Of a DNA stretch of 64,000 bases, positions 33,940 through 42,018 are shown piece by piece. The notes below the pieces were generated by a model. That model made no database searches. It saw nothing but the letters and a program-made list of their open reading frames with translations, and had not been told where the DNA came from. The translations under genes were made by a program, and so were the position numbers. Source of the stretch: Coralloluteibacterium thermophilum (GTDB taxonomy: Bacteria > Pseudomonadota > Gammaproteobacteria > Xanthomonadales > Xanthomonadaceae); assembly GCF_042654365.1 (NCBI RefSeq), contig NZ_JBHSGG010000043.1, positions 36,095 through 100,094 on the forward strand, given 5' to 3'. The stretch's first letter is position 1, and every line of letters starts with the position of its first letter.

Positions 33940-35718
33940 TCAGCGCAGAACTGAGAGATATGGATTGTTCGGAGGTACGTCCTGGAACAACTGAGTCGGA
34001 TCTTCCAACAGGTATCCATGCAATCGCCGGGACTTGCGAGGCCCGACCACGTCGCAGGTCCAGATGTTCAGGCCGCTGGGTTGCTTGCGATGCAATTGCA
34101 GTCGCTCGAATCGCTTCTGCACCCATTGCCAAGGCTGTTGCTGTTCCTGCTTGGCTAGCGGACCGATCAGCGGGTGCTCCTGGGCGTATCTTTGGAAGAC
34201 GCCGGGGCTCACCAGGTAGGCGGTGTCGCTCACGGTGTGCACCAGTGCCTTGGCATCGTTGATGATGAGTCGACGCGACGCGATGCCGGCCTTCAGCCAC
34301 GCCATGAAGTGCTCGCCCGAGGGCGTCGGCGGCTCACCGCTCGACTCGACGTGACTGGCCGCAGCCGGTGGCGCCGGGTCGTCGGATCTTCCTGGCGTGG
34401 AGAGCAGCTCGAGCAGCGCGTCCACCCCGTCCACGGCCGCCGCTTCGAGCGCGTGCATCGCCGCCGGTGACGCTTCGGCATGCGGCGCCGGCTGCGATGC
34501 GGTCGGGCGACCAGGGACGGCGGCAACGGGGGACGTTGGCTCGGCAGCGTCCGTCTCCGGCGTCGCATCCTGATCCACTAGGACCGTGCCGGCGAACGGC
34601 GCCGGCCGCTCGTTCGCCTCCCAGATCAATGCGGGAGAGAGCTTGAGCAACGTGAAGCTGTGCGACCAGCCGGCATTGCTCGTGATCGTAGCTTTCCAGA
34701 TCGCCTTCCCGTCCGGAGTGGGCAGCGCGATGCCATGGTCCTGCAGCACGTTGAACACGGCCGTGTTGTTCGACGGAATGCCTTCGACCCCTTGCGACAG
34801 CAGGTGCGCCCGCAACTTGTCCGAGACCGTCTTGCTGACCAGCCACAGCGCCTCCTGCGTCAGCCAGCCGTCCGACGCCTGGGGCTGATTGATCTTGAAC
34901 TCCTCCTTCAGCAGGTAGCGCAGGCCGTCGAGCAGCTTGCGTTGCAGCGCGTGCCGCGGAGCCGCCAACGCCTTGCTCGGATCGCCTCCCAGCTCCTGCG
35001 CAACCGAGGCTTGGTCGGCCTGGCGCACCAGCTCGCCCAGCATGCCGGCATGCTCGTACTGGCCGGCCAGCACGTACAGCAGCGCCGCCCACAGGTCGGG
35101 ATACGCGCTGAGCCAGTCGAGGATTTCGGCGTCGAGCACCTGGGTGTAGAGCAGCCCGGTGGCGGCGCTGTGCAGCCGGTACTCGCGCTCCTTGCGATAG
35201 CGGAAGCGATACGGCCGCTTGATCGGCCCGTGCCACGGGTGCCAGGCCATGCCGTCGGCATGCTCGACGTGCAGGTCGACCGCGACCTTGCCGATGTCGT
35301 GCAGCAAGGCCGCATAGGCGGCGCCGGCGGTCCAGGCTTCCGCCTGCGCCGCCTGGACCTCGGGCGGTGCGCCAGCCGGCAGCAGATGGGACTGCCGCAG
35401 CTTCAGCGCATAGGCCACGATCTCCAGGCCGTGGTCGAGCATGCCGCCGGGGTATGCGTGGTGGTGGCTCTCCGAGGCGGGGAACTGCTGGACCAGATCG
35501 GCGTACCGTTCCAGCGGCGCCAGGTACAGCGAGGCGAACTGCCTGCGTGACAGCGAAGTGCGCTGCCAGATGTGTTCCAGCAGCCGCTGCCGGCGCGGGG
35601 TCGCCAGCAGCGACGCGGCCGACGCCGGTCGCGTCAGTCCTTTGGGAGGCTCGGTGGCGGGCGTCGGCGCCGGGCCGGCGGGCGGTGGAGTCCGTTTGCG
35701 CTGGAACAGGGAGAGCAT
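33940..35718 (-). CDS. traI: MobH-family conjugative relaxase (TraI)
   Basis: A 592-aa relaxase expected to nick the element at oriT and lead the strand into the recipient. The N-terminal TraI_2 domain (about residues 50-330) contains SESHHHAYPGGMLDHGLEIV and the HD-type metal site H140-D141 (LLHDIGKVAVDLHV); the C-terminal TraI_2_C domain (about 470-592) contains FMAWLKAGIASRRLIINDAK. A Pro/Ala-rich linker connects them. The start at 35718 (MLSLFQRKR) was chosen because sequence upstream in frame overlaps the prlF-yhaV promoter region. oriT is probably nearby but was not identified. Confidence 0.92.
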   Translation of the reverse strand: MLSLFQRKRTPPPAGPAPTPATEPPKGLTRPASAASLLATPRRQRLLEHIWQRTSLSRRQFASLYLAPLERYADLVQQFPASESHHHAYPGGMLDHGLEIVAYALKLRQSHLLPAGAPPEVQAAQAEAWTAGAAYAALLHDIGKVAVDLHVEHADGMAWHPWHGPIKRPYRFRYRKEREYRLHSAATGLLYTQVLDAEILDWLSAYPDLWAALLYVLAGQYEHAGMLGELVRQADQASVAQELGGDPSKALAAPRHALQRKLLDGLRYLLKEEFKINQPQASDGWLTQEALWLVSKTVSDKLRAHLLSQGVEGIPSNNTAVFNVLQDHGIALPTPDGKAIWKATITSNAGWSHSFTLLKLSPALIWEANERPAPFAGTVLVDQDATPETDAAEPTSPVAAVPGRPTASQPAPHAEASPAAMHALEAAAVDGVDALLELLSTPGRSDDPAPPAAASHVESSGEPPTPSGEHFMAWLKAGIASRRLIINDAKALVHTVSDTAYLVSPGVFQRYAQEHPLIGPLAKQEQQQPWQWVQKRFERLQLHRKQPSGLNIWTCDVVGPRKSRRLHGYLLEDPTQLFQDVPPNNPYLSVLR

Positions 35719-35934
35719 GCTGATACCCGGGAGACGGACCGGCGGGAGCGCCTTTTGGCCTTTTCGGGTAGGGCCTTTCCCCTTGATGCCCCATTCCCTT
35801 GCCCCTTGCCGGCCCTTTGGCCTTTGACCCTTTGCGTATAGGGCTCGGGCGGGCCGGATGCCTGGATCAAAGCGATACCGGTCAACCCGGCATCCTGGGT
35901 CGGCCAAGCGCTCCCGAGCACCTAGATTGACGAG

Positions 35935-35952
35935 GTAAGGAAAAATCCTTAC
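35935..35952. promoter_or_regulatory. operator dyad of the prlF-yhaV operon
   Basis: A perfect 7-bp inverted repeat, GTAAGGA then AAAA then TCCTTAC, lies 31 bases ahead of the prlF start. AbrB-type antitoxins repress their own operon by binding such dyads, so this is a good candidate operator. The sequence TTACTAT following it could serve as a -10 element. Confidence 0.6.
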
Positions 35953-35983
35953 TATCGGACGCACTGAAGTCAGGAGCCCGACC

Positions 35984-36304
35984 ATGCCGACCGTGCGCGA
36001 GCAGGCCACCATCACCTCCAAGGGACAGATCACCCTGCCCAAGCCCATCCGGCAGGCGCTGGGCGTCGATGCTGGCGGCAAGGTGGACTTCGAGCTGCGC
36101 GAGGACGGCCAAGTCGTGGTCACCCGCGTTGACGCGGAGCATGAGGATCCCGCCATCGGGGCCTTCCTGGATCTGCTGGCCCGGGACATCGAGGCCGGTC
36201 GCCATGTCCGCAACCTGCCCGAGGATCTTGCCCGCGCAATGCTGGAGCAGGCAGGTCGCGGCGCGAACCTGGACGAGGAGATCGACGGCGAAGTGGCGCT
36301 CTGA
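35984..36304 (+). CDS. prlF: PrlF-type antitoxin (SpoVT/AbrB domain)
   Basis: A 106-aa antitoxin. The swapped-hairpin AbrB domain is at the N-terminus: ATITSKGQITLPKPIRQALG followed by GGKVDFELREDGQVVVTRVD. The C-terminal half (PAIGAFLDLLARDIEAGRHV) wraps the toxin in the PrlF-YhaV family. Its last base overlaps the start of the toxin gene. It should neutralise YhaV and repress the operon through the dyad upstream. Confidence 0.93.
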   Translation: MPTVREQATITSKGQITLPKPIRQALGVDAGGKVDFELREDGQVVVTRVDAEHEDPAIGAFLDLLARDIEAGRHVRNLPEDLARAMLEQAGRGANLDEEIDGEVAL

Positions 36305-36762
36305 TGCAGCGCCACGGCTGGACGCTGCTGTTCCATGAGTGCGTGGTCGAGCAACTGCGAAAGCTCCACGCCGCCGCGCAGCGTGCCGAGCAGAACGATC
36401 CGGAAGGGTTCGAGTCGAACGCCAACGTCAAGCTGTTCCGGGCGTTAAGCCAGTTGATGCTGGAGACCGTGCCGACTGATCCGGCCCGGGACGAGTACCG
36501 CCAAGGCAACACCCTGGGACCGGCCCATCGCCACTGGCGACGGGCCAAGATCGGAAGGCGGTTCCGGCTGTTCTTCCGGTACGACTCCAAGGCAAAGGTG
36601 ATTGTCTACGCTTGGGTCAACGACGAGACGACGCTGCGGTCGTCGGGCAGCAAGTCCGATCCGTATGCGGTCTTCGAGAAGATGCTGGGCCGCGGAAATC
36701 CGCCCGACGACTGGAACGCATTGGTGGCCGCGAGCCGGCAGGAATGGAGCAAACTGGAATAG
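36304..36762 (+). CDS. yhaV: YhaV-type ribonuclease toxin
   Basis: A 152-aa toxin of the RelE superfamily, YhaV branch: it starts MQRHGWTLLFHECVVEQLRK, with FRALSQLMLETVPTDPARDE, GNTLGPAHRHWRRAKIGRRF, LFFRYDSKAKVIVYAWVNDE and FEKMLGRGNPPDDWNALVAA. In the family it degrades mRNA and rRNA when the antitoxin is lost; on an ICE such a pair favours retention. It overlaps prlF by one base (TGATG) and the reading frame is intact. Confidence 0.93.
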   Translation: MQRHGWTLLFHECVVEQLRKLHAAAQRAEQNDPEGFESNANVKLFRALSQLMLETVPTDPARDEYRQGNTLGPAHRHWRRAKIGRRFRLFFRYDSKAKVIVYAWVNDETTLRSSGSKSDPYAVFEKMLGRGNPPDDWNALVAASRQEWSKLE

Positions 36763-36791
36763 TCCTCCTACGCATGTAGCAGGTGACGACG

Positions 36792-37160
36792 ATGGACACG
36801 AAGACCCGCATCAGCAATGCAGAGCGCCTCGGCCGCTGGGTCGGCGGGATGTGGCGTGCAGGCGTCCGTCGCGAGCGCCGGCTGGCCGGCTGGCTGGTGG
36901 TGCGCGGCCTGCCTGCAGGCGTGGCCGCGGCGCTGCTGTGGGTGGTCAAGCTGGCCGTGCTGGGCGTGCTGCTGTACGCCGCGTTCTGGCTGACGCTGCT
37001 CGTCGTCGCCGTCATGGCGGTGGCCTGGGCGACGCAGCGCGGCGACGACGCGCCGGCGGACGACTACTCGTTCACCACGCTCGACGAGCTGCGGAACACG
37101 CCCGGCTACGACCCGAACCTCTACAACGACCACTCGCACGAGCGGTACGAGGACAACTGA
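36792..37160 (+). CDS. DUF3742 family protein
   Basis: A 122-aa membrane protein of the DUF3742 family, found in ICEs of this transfer type. It begins MDTKTRISNAERLGRWVGGM with a basic region (RRERRLAGWLVVRGLPAG), followed by two hydrophobic segments (VAAALLWVVKLAVLGVLLYA and WLTLLVVAVMAVAWATQR) and an acidic tail with YDPNLYNDHSHERYEDN. Function is unknown. The ATG at 36792 has a good AGGTGA ribosome-binding site and is preferred to a GTG three codons upstream. It is transcribed opposite to the transfer operon. Confidence 0.85.
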   Translation: MDTKTRISNAERLGRWVGGMWRAGVRRERRLAGWLVVRGLPAGVAAALLWVVKLAVLGVLLYAAFWLTLLVVAVMAVAWATQRGDDAPADDYSFTTLDELRNTPGYDPNLYNDHSHERYEDN

Positions 37161-37235
37161 CTGGCTGGCCTGCCTGGCCGGGCGCGCCAACGGCAGGCCA
37201 TCATGGGCGCTGTCGTTCGAGAGGGCGTGATCGAA

Positions 37236-38729
37236 ATGGCGAAGACATGCATCGTCTGCGGGAACCCCGCAGGCTCCAAGGAACACGTGTTCCCCGCGGC
37301 GCTCGGGGGCCGGAGGACGAACTCCGGCATCTACTGCACCACCCACGACAACAGCCACTCCGGCCTGGTCGGGGCGATCGCCGGCCAGATCGACTTCATC
37401 AACGCCTACCTGGGCGTCCGCCCGGACCATTCCGACGCGATCAAGACGGTGCACGCCAACGATCCGCTGACGGGCGAACCGATCACCATCTCCGCCGAGG
37501 AGATCAAGTTCCAGCAGTCGCGCGTGCTCTCGCAAACGCCGGTGGAAGGGGGAGGCATCGCGATGCAGGTGGCGAGCCCGGATCGGCGGGCCGCCAAGGA
37601 ATGGACGGCCGAGATGGAGCGCCAGGGCTACACCGTCGCGTTCCAATCCCAACCCACCGAAGATCGCTACATGCTCGGTGCCGTCCACCATCGCCGCGCG
37701 TTCGGCGGTACGTGCGGGCTTGGCGCCGTGGCTTACATCGTCCAGACCTTCTTCGCCCAGGAGTTTCCCGACGTCGCCAGGTCGGGAGCACTGTCCGGCT
37801 TCATCGCCTACACCCAGGCCGTCGCCAAGGTGGCCATCCTCGGCGGCTGCACGCGCATCGACGGCGAGCGGCCGGAACTGGTCGAGGCCCGAGCGATCCT
37901 GGCCGCCGCGCTCGCGGGCACGGGCTGCAGTGCGCCGGCGAACTGGGACTTCACCCGCATGGCCGGCGCAGCCCCCAACGCGTTCGAGTTCGGGCATCGG
38001 GTCATCGTCGGCGTCGATGGGTCCGATGGAACTATGTACGGACGCCTGTCGCTGTTCTCCGCCTTCGACTTTGCCGTCTGCCTCGGGACCGCGCCACCCG
38101 GCAAGGAGACGCGCGAAGTCACCATCGACATCGACCCGCTGGCCGAGCACCCGCCCCAGGACATCAGGAAGGTCACGGCGCACACCGCATCCAGCCGCGT
38201 CGATGCCTCGCAGCTCGGCGGCGATGCCCTCGCGAAAGCGATCGCCGATGGCACACAACAGCAAGTCCTCCACACTCTGCTGGAGCGTTTGACCGACTAC
38301 CAGCTCGCCAGGCTCGTGCGCACCATGGTCGCCTCCCTGGCGCCGCTTCCGACCTTGCAGGCGCTGGATCGCCGTGCCTTGATCGCGCAGTCGCTCGATG
38401 AGCAGTCGCAGCAGGTCTGGCGCGCGGTAACGTACATGATCGGCGGATTCAAACAGCAGTTGATCGCGGGAGGAGCCGAGCGCGTCGCGCCCGTGCTCGA
38501 CATGTTGGTCGCGCACGACGTGCGTTCCGCCAGCGGGTTGTCCCGGGAAGCACAGGCGATGCTGTCGCTGGCCAAGGCGGCGCTTGCCGACCAGATGGAA
38601 CGGGACTTCGCCGCCGGCGCGCTCGACGAGCAGCGGATCGCCGACCTGATGGGGCGCGGGCCCGGGCTGCACATCGTCGGGTCCGCCGTGCTGGAACCGC
38701 TGCTGCAGGCGTTCGACCGCAATACCTGA
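37236..38729 (+). CDS. HNH-like zinc-finger protein of unknown function
   Basis: A 497-aa protein that I do not recognise as a whole. The first 40 residues form an HNH-endonuclease-like zinc module: C5-x2-C8, E16-H17 followed by FPAALGG, and C34-x2-H37-D38-N39. The remaining ~450 residues match nothing known to me; they look soluble and mostly alpha-helical, with a Cys/Gly patch (GGTCGLGAVAYIVQTF) and no membrane segment. Start at 37236 was chosen for a GAGGG ribosome-binding site 10 bases before it, over an ATG at 37203. It sits as a single gene between DUF3742 and the TraG-like gene and could be a defence nuclease or cargo regulator. Confidence 0.6.
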   Translation: MAKTCIVCGNPAGSKEHVFPAALGGRRTNSGIYCTTHDNSHSGLVGAIAGQIDFINAYLGVRPDHSDAIKTVHANDPLTGEPITISAEEIKFQQSRVLSQTPVEGGGIAMQVASPDRRAAKEWTAEMERQGYTVAFQSQPTEDRYMLGAVHHRRAFGGTCGLGAVAYIVQTFFAQEFPDVARSGALSGFIAYTQAVAKVAILGGCTRIDGERPELVEARAILAAALAGTGCSAPANWDFTRMAGAAPNAFEFGHRVIVGVDGSDGTMYGRLSLFSAFDFAVCLGTAPPGKETREVTIDIDPLAEHPPQDIRKVTAHTASSRVDASQLGGDALAKAIADGTQQQVLHTLLERLTDYQLARLVRTMVASLAPLPTLQALDRRALIAQSLDEQSQQVWRAVTYMIGGFKQQLIAGGAERVAPVLDMLVAHDVRSASGLSREAQAMLSLAKAALADQMERDFAAGALDEQRIADLMGRGPGLHIVGSAVLEPLLQAFDRNT

Positions 38730-38743
38730 TTCGTCCCCGGCGG

Positions 38744-40258
38744 CTACCGCAGCTTCGGCGAGATCGCGCCCGCCCCCTTGCCGCCCGCCTGCGTCGCGCC
38801 CTTGGTGCCCTCCGACATGCCCTGCAGTGCGTAGCCGGCGCGGATGCCGACCCAGCTCAGGCCGGCCAGCCAGAAGCTGGGTAACACCACGAACATCGTC
38901 GCCATGACGAAGTTCAGCAGCATGTCCCCGAACGCGTTGTTCAACCCGATCAACGGATCGAAGTTGGTGTGCGGGCGATTCCACCCGAATCCCCAGCCAT
39001 ACAGCGCATCCAGGATCGTGCTGTCGATCCAGCGCGCCAACTGGAACCAGAAGTCGACGAAGAACATGGCGAACTGCACAACGCTCAGCGTGACCAGCGT
39101 CTTGAGATCGTAGGTGCCGATCAGTAGCACCAGTGGAATGCAGATCACCAACGCAAGCTTCAGCAGCGCCAGCACCATCGGCAGCGCCTGGCGCATCACG
39201 TCCATTGCGGGAAAGTATCCCAGCGACCCCACCGCCAGTCCCACGTCGCTGGCCGCGCGCGTGACGATGTTCGGCAGCGTCATCTCAATCTGCCCGCCGT
39301 AGTCGCTGTAGACCGCGCCCTGGTTCAGCTTCTGCTGTCGTGGCGAGGCGATCGCGCGGATCACCGAGTCGTCCACCTGGTCCCGGCTCAGGAACCCGGC
39401 CCACCCGGTGATGCGGGTCGTCAGGCTGGGGTCCACCTGCGCCAGCAGCCGCGCACGCAGCCCGTTGGTGTCGGACCACCATTGCCGGCAGGTTGGATAG
39501 CCTGCGCCGCTGGGGACTTCAGCCAGGCCCGCATCGCGGCCGCTGTTGTACGGCCAGCCCTCACGTGGCGACTTGGAGCGATAGGTGTCGTAGAAGCCGG
39601 GCGTGTCCACGAAGAACCGGGAGCCGATCCAGGTCACATCGTGCATCTGCTCCTCGGTCAGGTCGGGACGGTTCATGAACAGCCGCGCACGCGCCGGCCC
39701 GTAGCAATTGTGGGTGAAGTCGGCCACCTCTTGGGCCAGCACCGGGTCGTCGATGCGGGTGTTATCGATGTCCATGCGGATCTGTCGCAGGTCCGTGCCG
39801 CACGGGATGGCGGCGACGGAGGCGCCCGTCACCGCGCGCGAGATCGCGTGCATGAAGAACCACCACACCGGCACCTTGGCCGACTGGTTGTTGAGCGTGC
39901 TGAAGGACTGCGACCAGCCCGTCTCCGAAGGGGTCGGCACGTTGACCTGGCACTGGGTCGAGCGCGAGCGGTCGAACTGCAGCGTGTTGAAGTCGACGTC
40001 GATGAACGGGATGCCGGCGAACATGATGACCACGATCGCCACGAATACACGGTTCTCGATGCGGGCCGCGCTCAGGATGCCCTTGTTGCCTTCGTCCGCC
40101 CCCTCGCTGCGCGCCTTGAGCCATTCCTGGATCACGATTGCCAGGAACGGGATCGCGAACACACCGCTGGTGACCAGCACGTTCCAGATGCCGTTGTGGA
40201 CGATCCACGAGACCAGCGTCAGGTAGTATTCCAGGTAGTCGGTGGTGTAGAGGGTCAT
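38744..40258 (-). CDS. TraG N-terminal domain conjugation protein
   Basis: A 504-aa inner-membrane protein of the TraG_N family, which helps assemble the mating pair and pilus. Membrane helices lie near the N-terminus (VSWIVHNGIWNVLVTSGVFA and ENRVFVAIVVIMFAGIPFID) and in the C-terminal third (MVLALLKLALVICIPLVLLI; TLVTLSVVQFAMFFVDFWFQ), with a large periplasmic domain between that holds several Cys. It lacks the C-terminal entry-exclusion part of F-plasmid TraG, as in this ICE family. It is the last gene of the 43394-38744 transfer cluster; the convergent HNH gene ends 14 bases away. Confidence 0.9.
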   Translation of the reverse strand: MTLYTTDYLEYYLTLVSWIVHNGIWNVLVTSGVFAIPFLAIVIQEWLKARSEGADEGNKGILSAARIENRVFVAIVVIMFAGIPFIDVDFNTLQFDRSRSTQCQVNVPTPSETGWSQSFSTLNNQSAKVPVWWFFMHAISRAVTGASVAAIPCGTDLRQIRMDIDNTRIDDPVLAQEVADFTHNCYGPARARLFMNRPDLTEEQMHDVTWIGSRFFVDTPGFYDTYRSKSPREGWPYNSGRDAGLAEVPSGAGYPTCRQWWSDTNGLRARLLAQVDPSLTTRITGWAGFLSRDQVDDSVIRAIASPRQQKLNQGAVYSDYGGQIEMTLPNIVTRAASDVGLAVGSLGYFPAMDVMRQALPMVLALLKLALVICIPLVLLIGTYDLKTLVTLSVVQFAMFFVDFWFQLARWIDSTILDALYGWGFGWNRPHTNFDPLIGLNNAFGDMLLNFVMATMFVVLPSFWLAGLSWVGIRAGYALQGMSEGTKGATQAGGKGAGAISPKLR

Positions 40259-40280
40259 GGGAGGCTCCGACTCATCTGGC

Positions 40281-40613
40281 CTACATGAAGCGGCTGACTT
40301 CCAGCGCAACGACCGCCAGCACCGCGGCGATCTCCACGCGCAGCAGGCGCTGGCGCGCACCGCCATCCGGCTCCCGCGCGTGCAGCCGGCGGCGCATCCA
40401 CAGCCAGCCGTAGACCGTGACGGCGTAGAGCAGCAGCCGCCAGACCAGGAACCAGCCCGCATGCGCGCGCATCCACTGGTGCCAGTCCTCGATGCTCCCG
40501 GCCATGCGGATGCCGACAAGGTTCACCACGACGGCGGCGATCAGCACCATGACCAGCACCAGCAGCGCCAGCAGCGCGCGGGCACCGTAGCGGCGGACGG
40601 CGACCCAGCTCAC
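40281..40613 (-). CDS. small ICE membrane protein, unknown function
   Basis: A 110-aa protein with three or more hydrophobic stretches: ALLALLVLVMVLIAAVVVNL, WFLVWRLLLYAVTVYGWLWM and LRVEIAAVLAVVALEVS. It lies between the TIGR03755 and TraG-like genes, overlapping the former's stop by 4 bases (ATGA), so it is part of the transfer operon. Small membrane proteins occur at this place in related elements; no function is known. Confidence 0.8.
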   Translation of the reverse strand: MSWVAVRRYGARALLALLVLVMVLIAAVVVNLVGIRMAGSIEDWHQWMRAHAGWFLVWRLLLYAVTVYGWLWMRRRLHAREPDGGARQRLLRVEIAAVLAVVALEVSRFM

Positions 40614-42010
40614 GGGTTGTTTCCGTTCCGTGGCCGCTGCAGCTCGTCGAGCCGGTTGCGGGTCGGATCGCCTTCGTAGATGCCGCGGGAGCCGGTCGAG
40701 CGCGTGCTGTGGCGCTGGATGATGGCCGAGGGCGAGTTGCTCGCCAGCTCGCGGCGCAGTTCCAGTTCCGTCTTGAGGTTGTGGATTTCGCGGTCGAGGA
40801 TGTCGCTCTCGTGGGTCACGGCCTGCTGTGCCAGCTCGTTCGCCGCCACGTTGGGCTCCTTGCGGCCGGTGAGCAGCGTGCGTTGTAGCAGTAGCGCCTT
40901 CTCCAGCACGCTGGACAGCGCCACTTCCGAGGCTAGCCGCCGCGCGAGGATGTCCTGGTCGGGTTCGTCGCGCAGCGCTTCGATCACGCCGCGGGTGATC
41001 GGCAGCGAGGCGCTGCTGGCCTCCCGCAGGTTCTCGAAGCTGGTGGGCCGCGTGCCAGCCACCAGTTCCTGCAGCACTTCCAGCTTGTCCTCGTATTCCT
41101 CCTGGATCAGCGGGGTCAGCCCCACGCCGGGCGTGGTGGTGGTCTTGGTGCAGGATTCACACGTGCGCTGTTCCTGTTCGCCGAGCACGCGCACGGCCCA
41201 GGCGACGGCATCGTCGGGCGAGCGCCAGGTCTCGCAGGCCAGGTTGCCGTTGCAGCTACCGGGATCGATGCTGCCGGTGTCGGTGACGTCGCGGCCGTTC
41301 AGCAGGTTGTAGCCCGCGCGGGTAACGTCGCCGACTACGCGAACGGGGCTCTGGCCTTGGCCGCCGGCGTTGTCGCCGCCTACCCAGGGCACGCCGTTGT
41401 TGCCGCGGTTGGCTTCGGCTTCGTCGATGGCGGAGACCGCATCGCCGCTCTGCGCGGACTGAGTCAGGGCCATGCCTTCGGCAATCTGGTCCCAGCTGCG
41501 TTGGCCGCCCGCCATGTCGGCCATGCGGTTCGCGATCGCGCGGCAGGTCATCTTGCTGCGGTCGAAATCCAGCCTCGCCTGCAGCACGCCGTTGGTGAGC
41601 AGGTTATAGAGGCCGGGGTCGGCGCGCTGGATGATCAGCGCGGGCAGCGAGGCGACCGCTGAGGTGGCGTTCTGGATCACCGAGGACATGATGGTCTGGA
41701 AGCCGTTGGTGATGCCGTTGAGCTGGTTCTGGATGGTGGCGCTCAGGCTCATGTCGCCGCAGATCAGGTTGCTGTTCCAGCCCACGCCCACGCCGATCGA
41801 GCGCATGTTGGCCGCGCCGCTCATCGAGACCGCGCGGCCGCCGCCGATGCTGTAGAGCACGTCGTCGCCGATCACGCTGCCCTGGTGCTGCACGCCGTAC
41901 TCGTTGACGCGGGTCTGCGCGCGGATCTCGGTGCAGGTCAGCAGCAGCGCGAGGACGAGCAATGCGGCGTCGACGCGGCGGGTGTTGCGGGATGCGGTGC
42001 TGGCGGTCAT
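40610..42010 (-). CDS. ICE conjugation protein, PFL_4711 family (TIGR03755)
   Basis: A 466-aa exported protein. A signal peptide (RVDAALLVLALLLTCTEIRA) leads to QTRVNEYGVQHQGSVIGDDV and LYSIGGGRAVSMSGAANMRS, the characteristic start of this family, and NSNLICGDMSLSATIQNQLN. It has conserved Cys pairs (CNGNLACETW and CESC) and a long charged C-terminal helix region (VTHESDILDREIHNLKTELE). Family members are required parts of the transfer region in PFGI-1-like elements and may play a TraH-like role in pilus assembly (inference from position). Confidence 0.88.
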   Translation of the reverse strand: MTASTASRNTRRVDAALLVLALLLTCTEIRAQTRVNEYGVQHQGSVIGDDVLYSIGGGRAVSMSGAANMRSIGVGVGWNSNLICGDMSLSATIQNQLNGITNGFQTIMSSVIQNATSAVASLPALIIQRADPGLYNLLTNGVLQARLDFDRSKMTCRAIANRMADMAGGQRSWDQIAEGMALTQSAQSGDAVSAIDEAEANRGNNGVPWVGGDNAGGQGQSPVRVVGDVTRAGYNLLNGRDVTDTGSIDPGSCNGNLACETWRSPDDAVAWAVRVLGEQEQRTCESCTKTTTTPGVGLTPLIQEEYEDKLEVLQELVAGTRPTSFENLREASSASLPITRGVIEALRDEPDQDILARRLASEVALSSVLEKALLLQRTLLTGRKEPNVAANELAQQAVTHESDILDREIHNLKTELELRRELASNSPSAIIQRHSTRSTGSRGIYEGDPTRNRLDELQRPRNGNNP

Positions 42011-42018
42011 GGCGTGCC

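Noticed and set aside
33845..34300. Small minus-strand frame at the traI 3' end
   Set aside because: Overlaps traI in another frame, no domain and no ribosome-binding site; an out-of-frame shadow.
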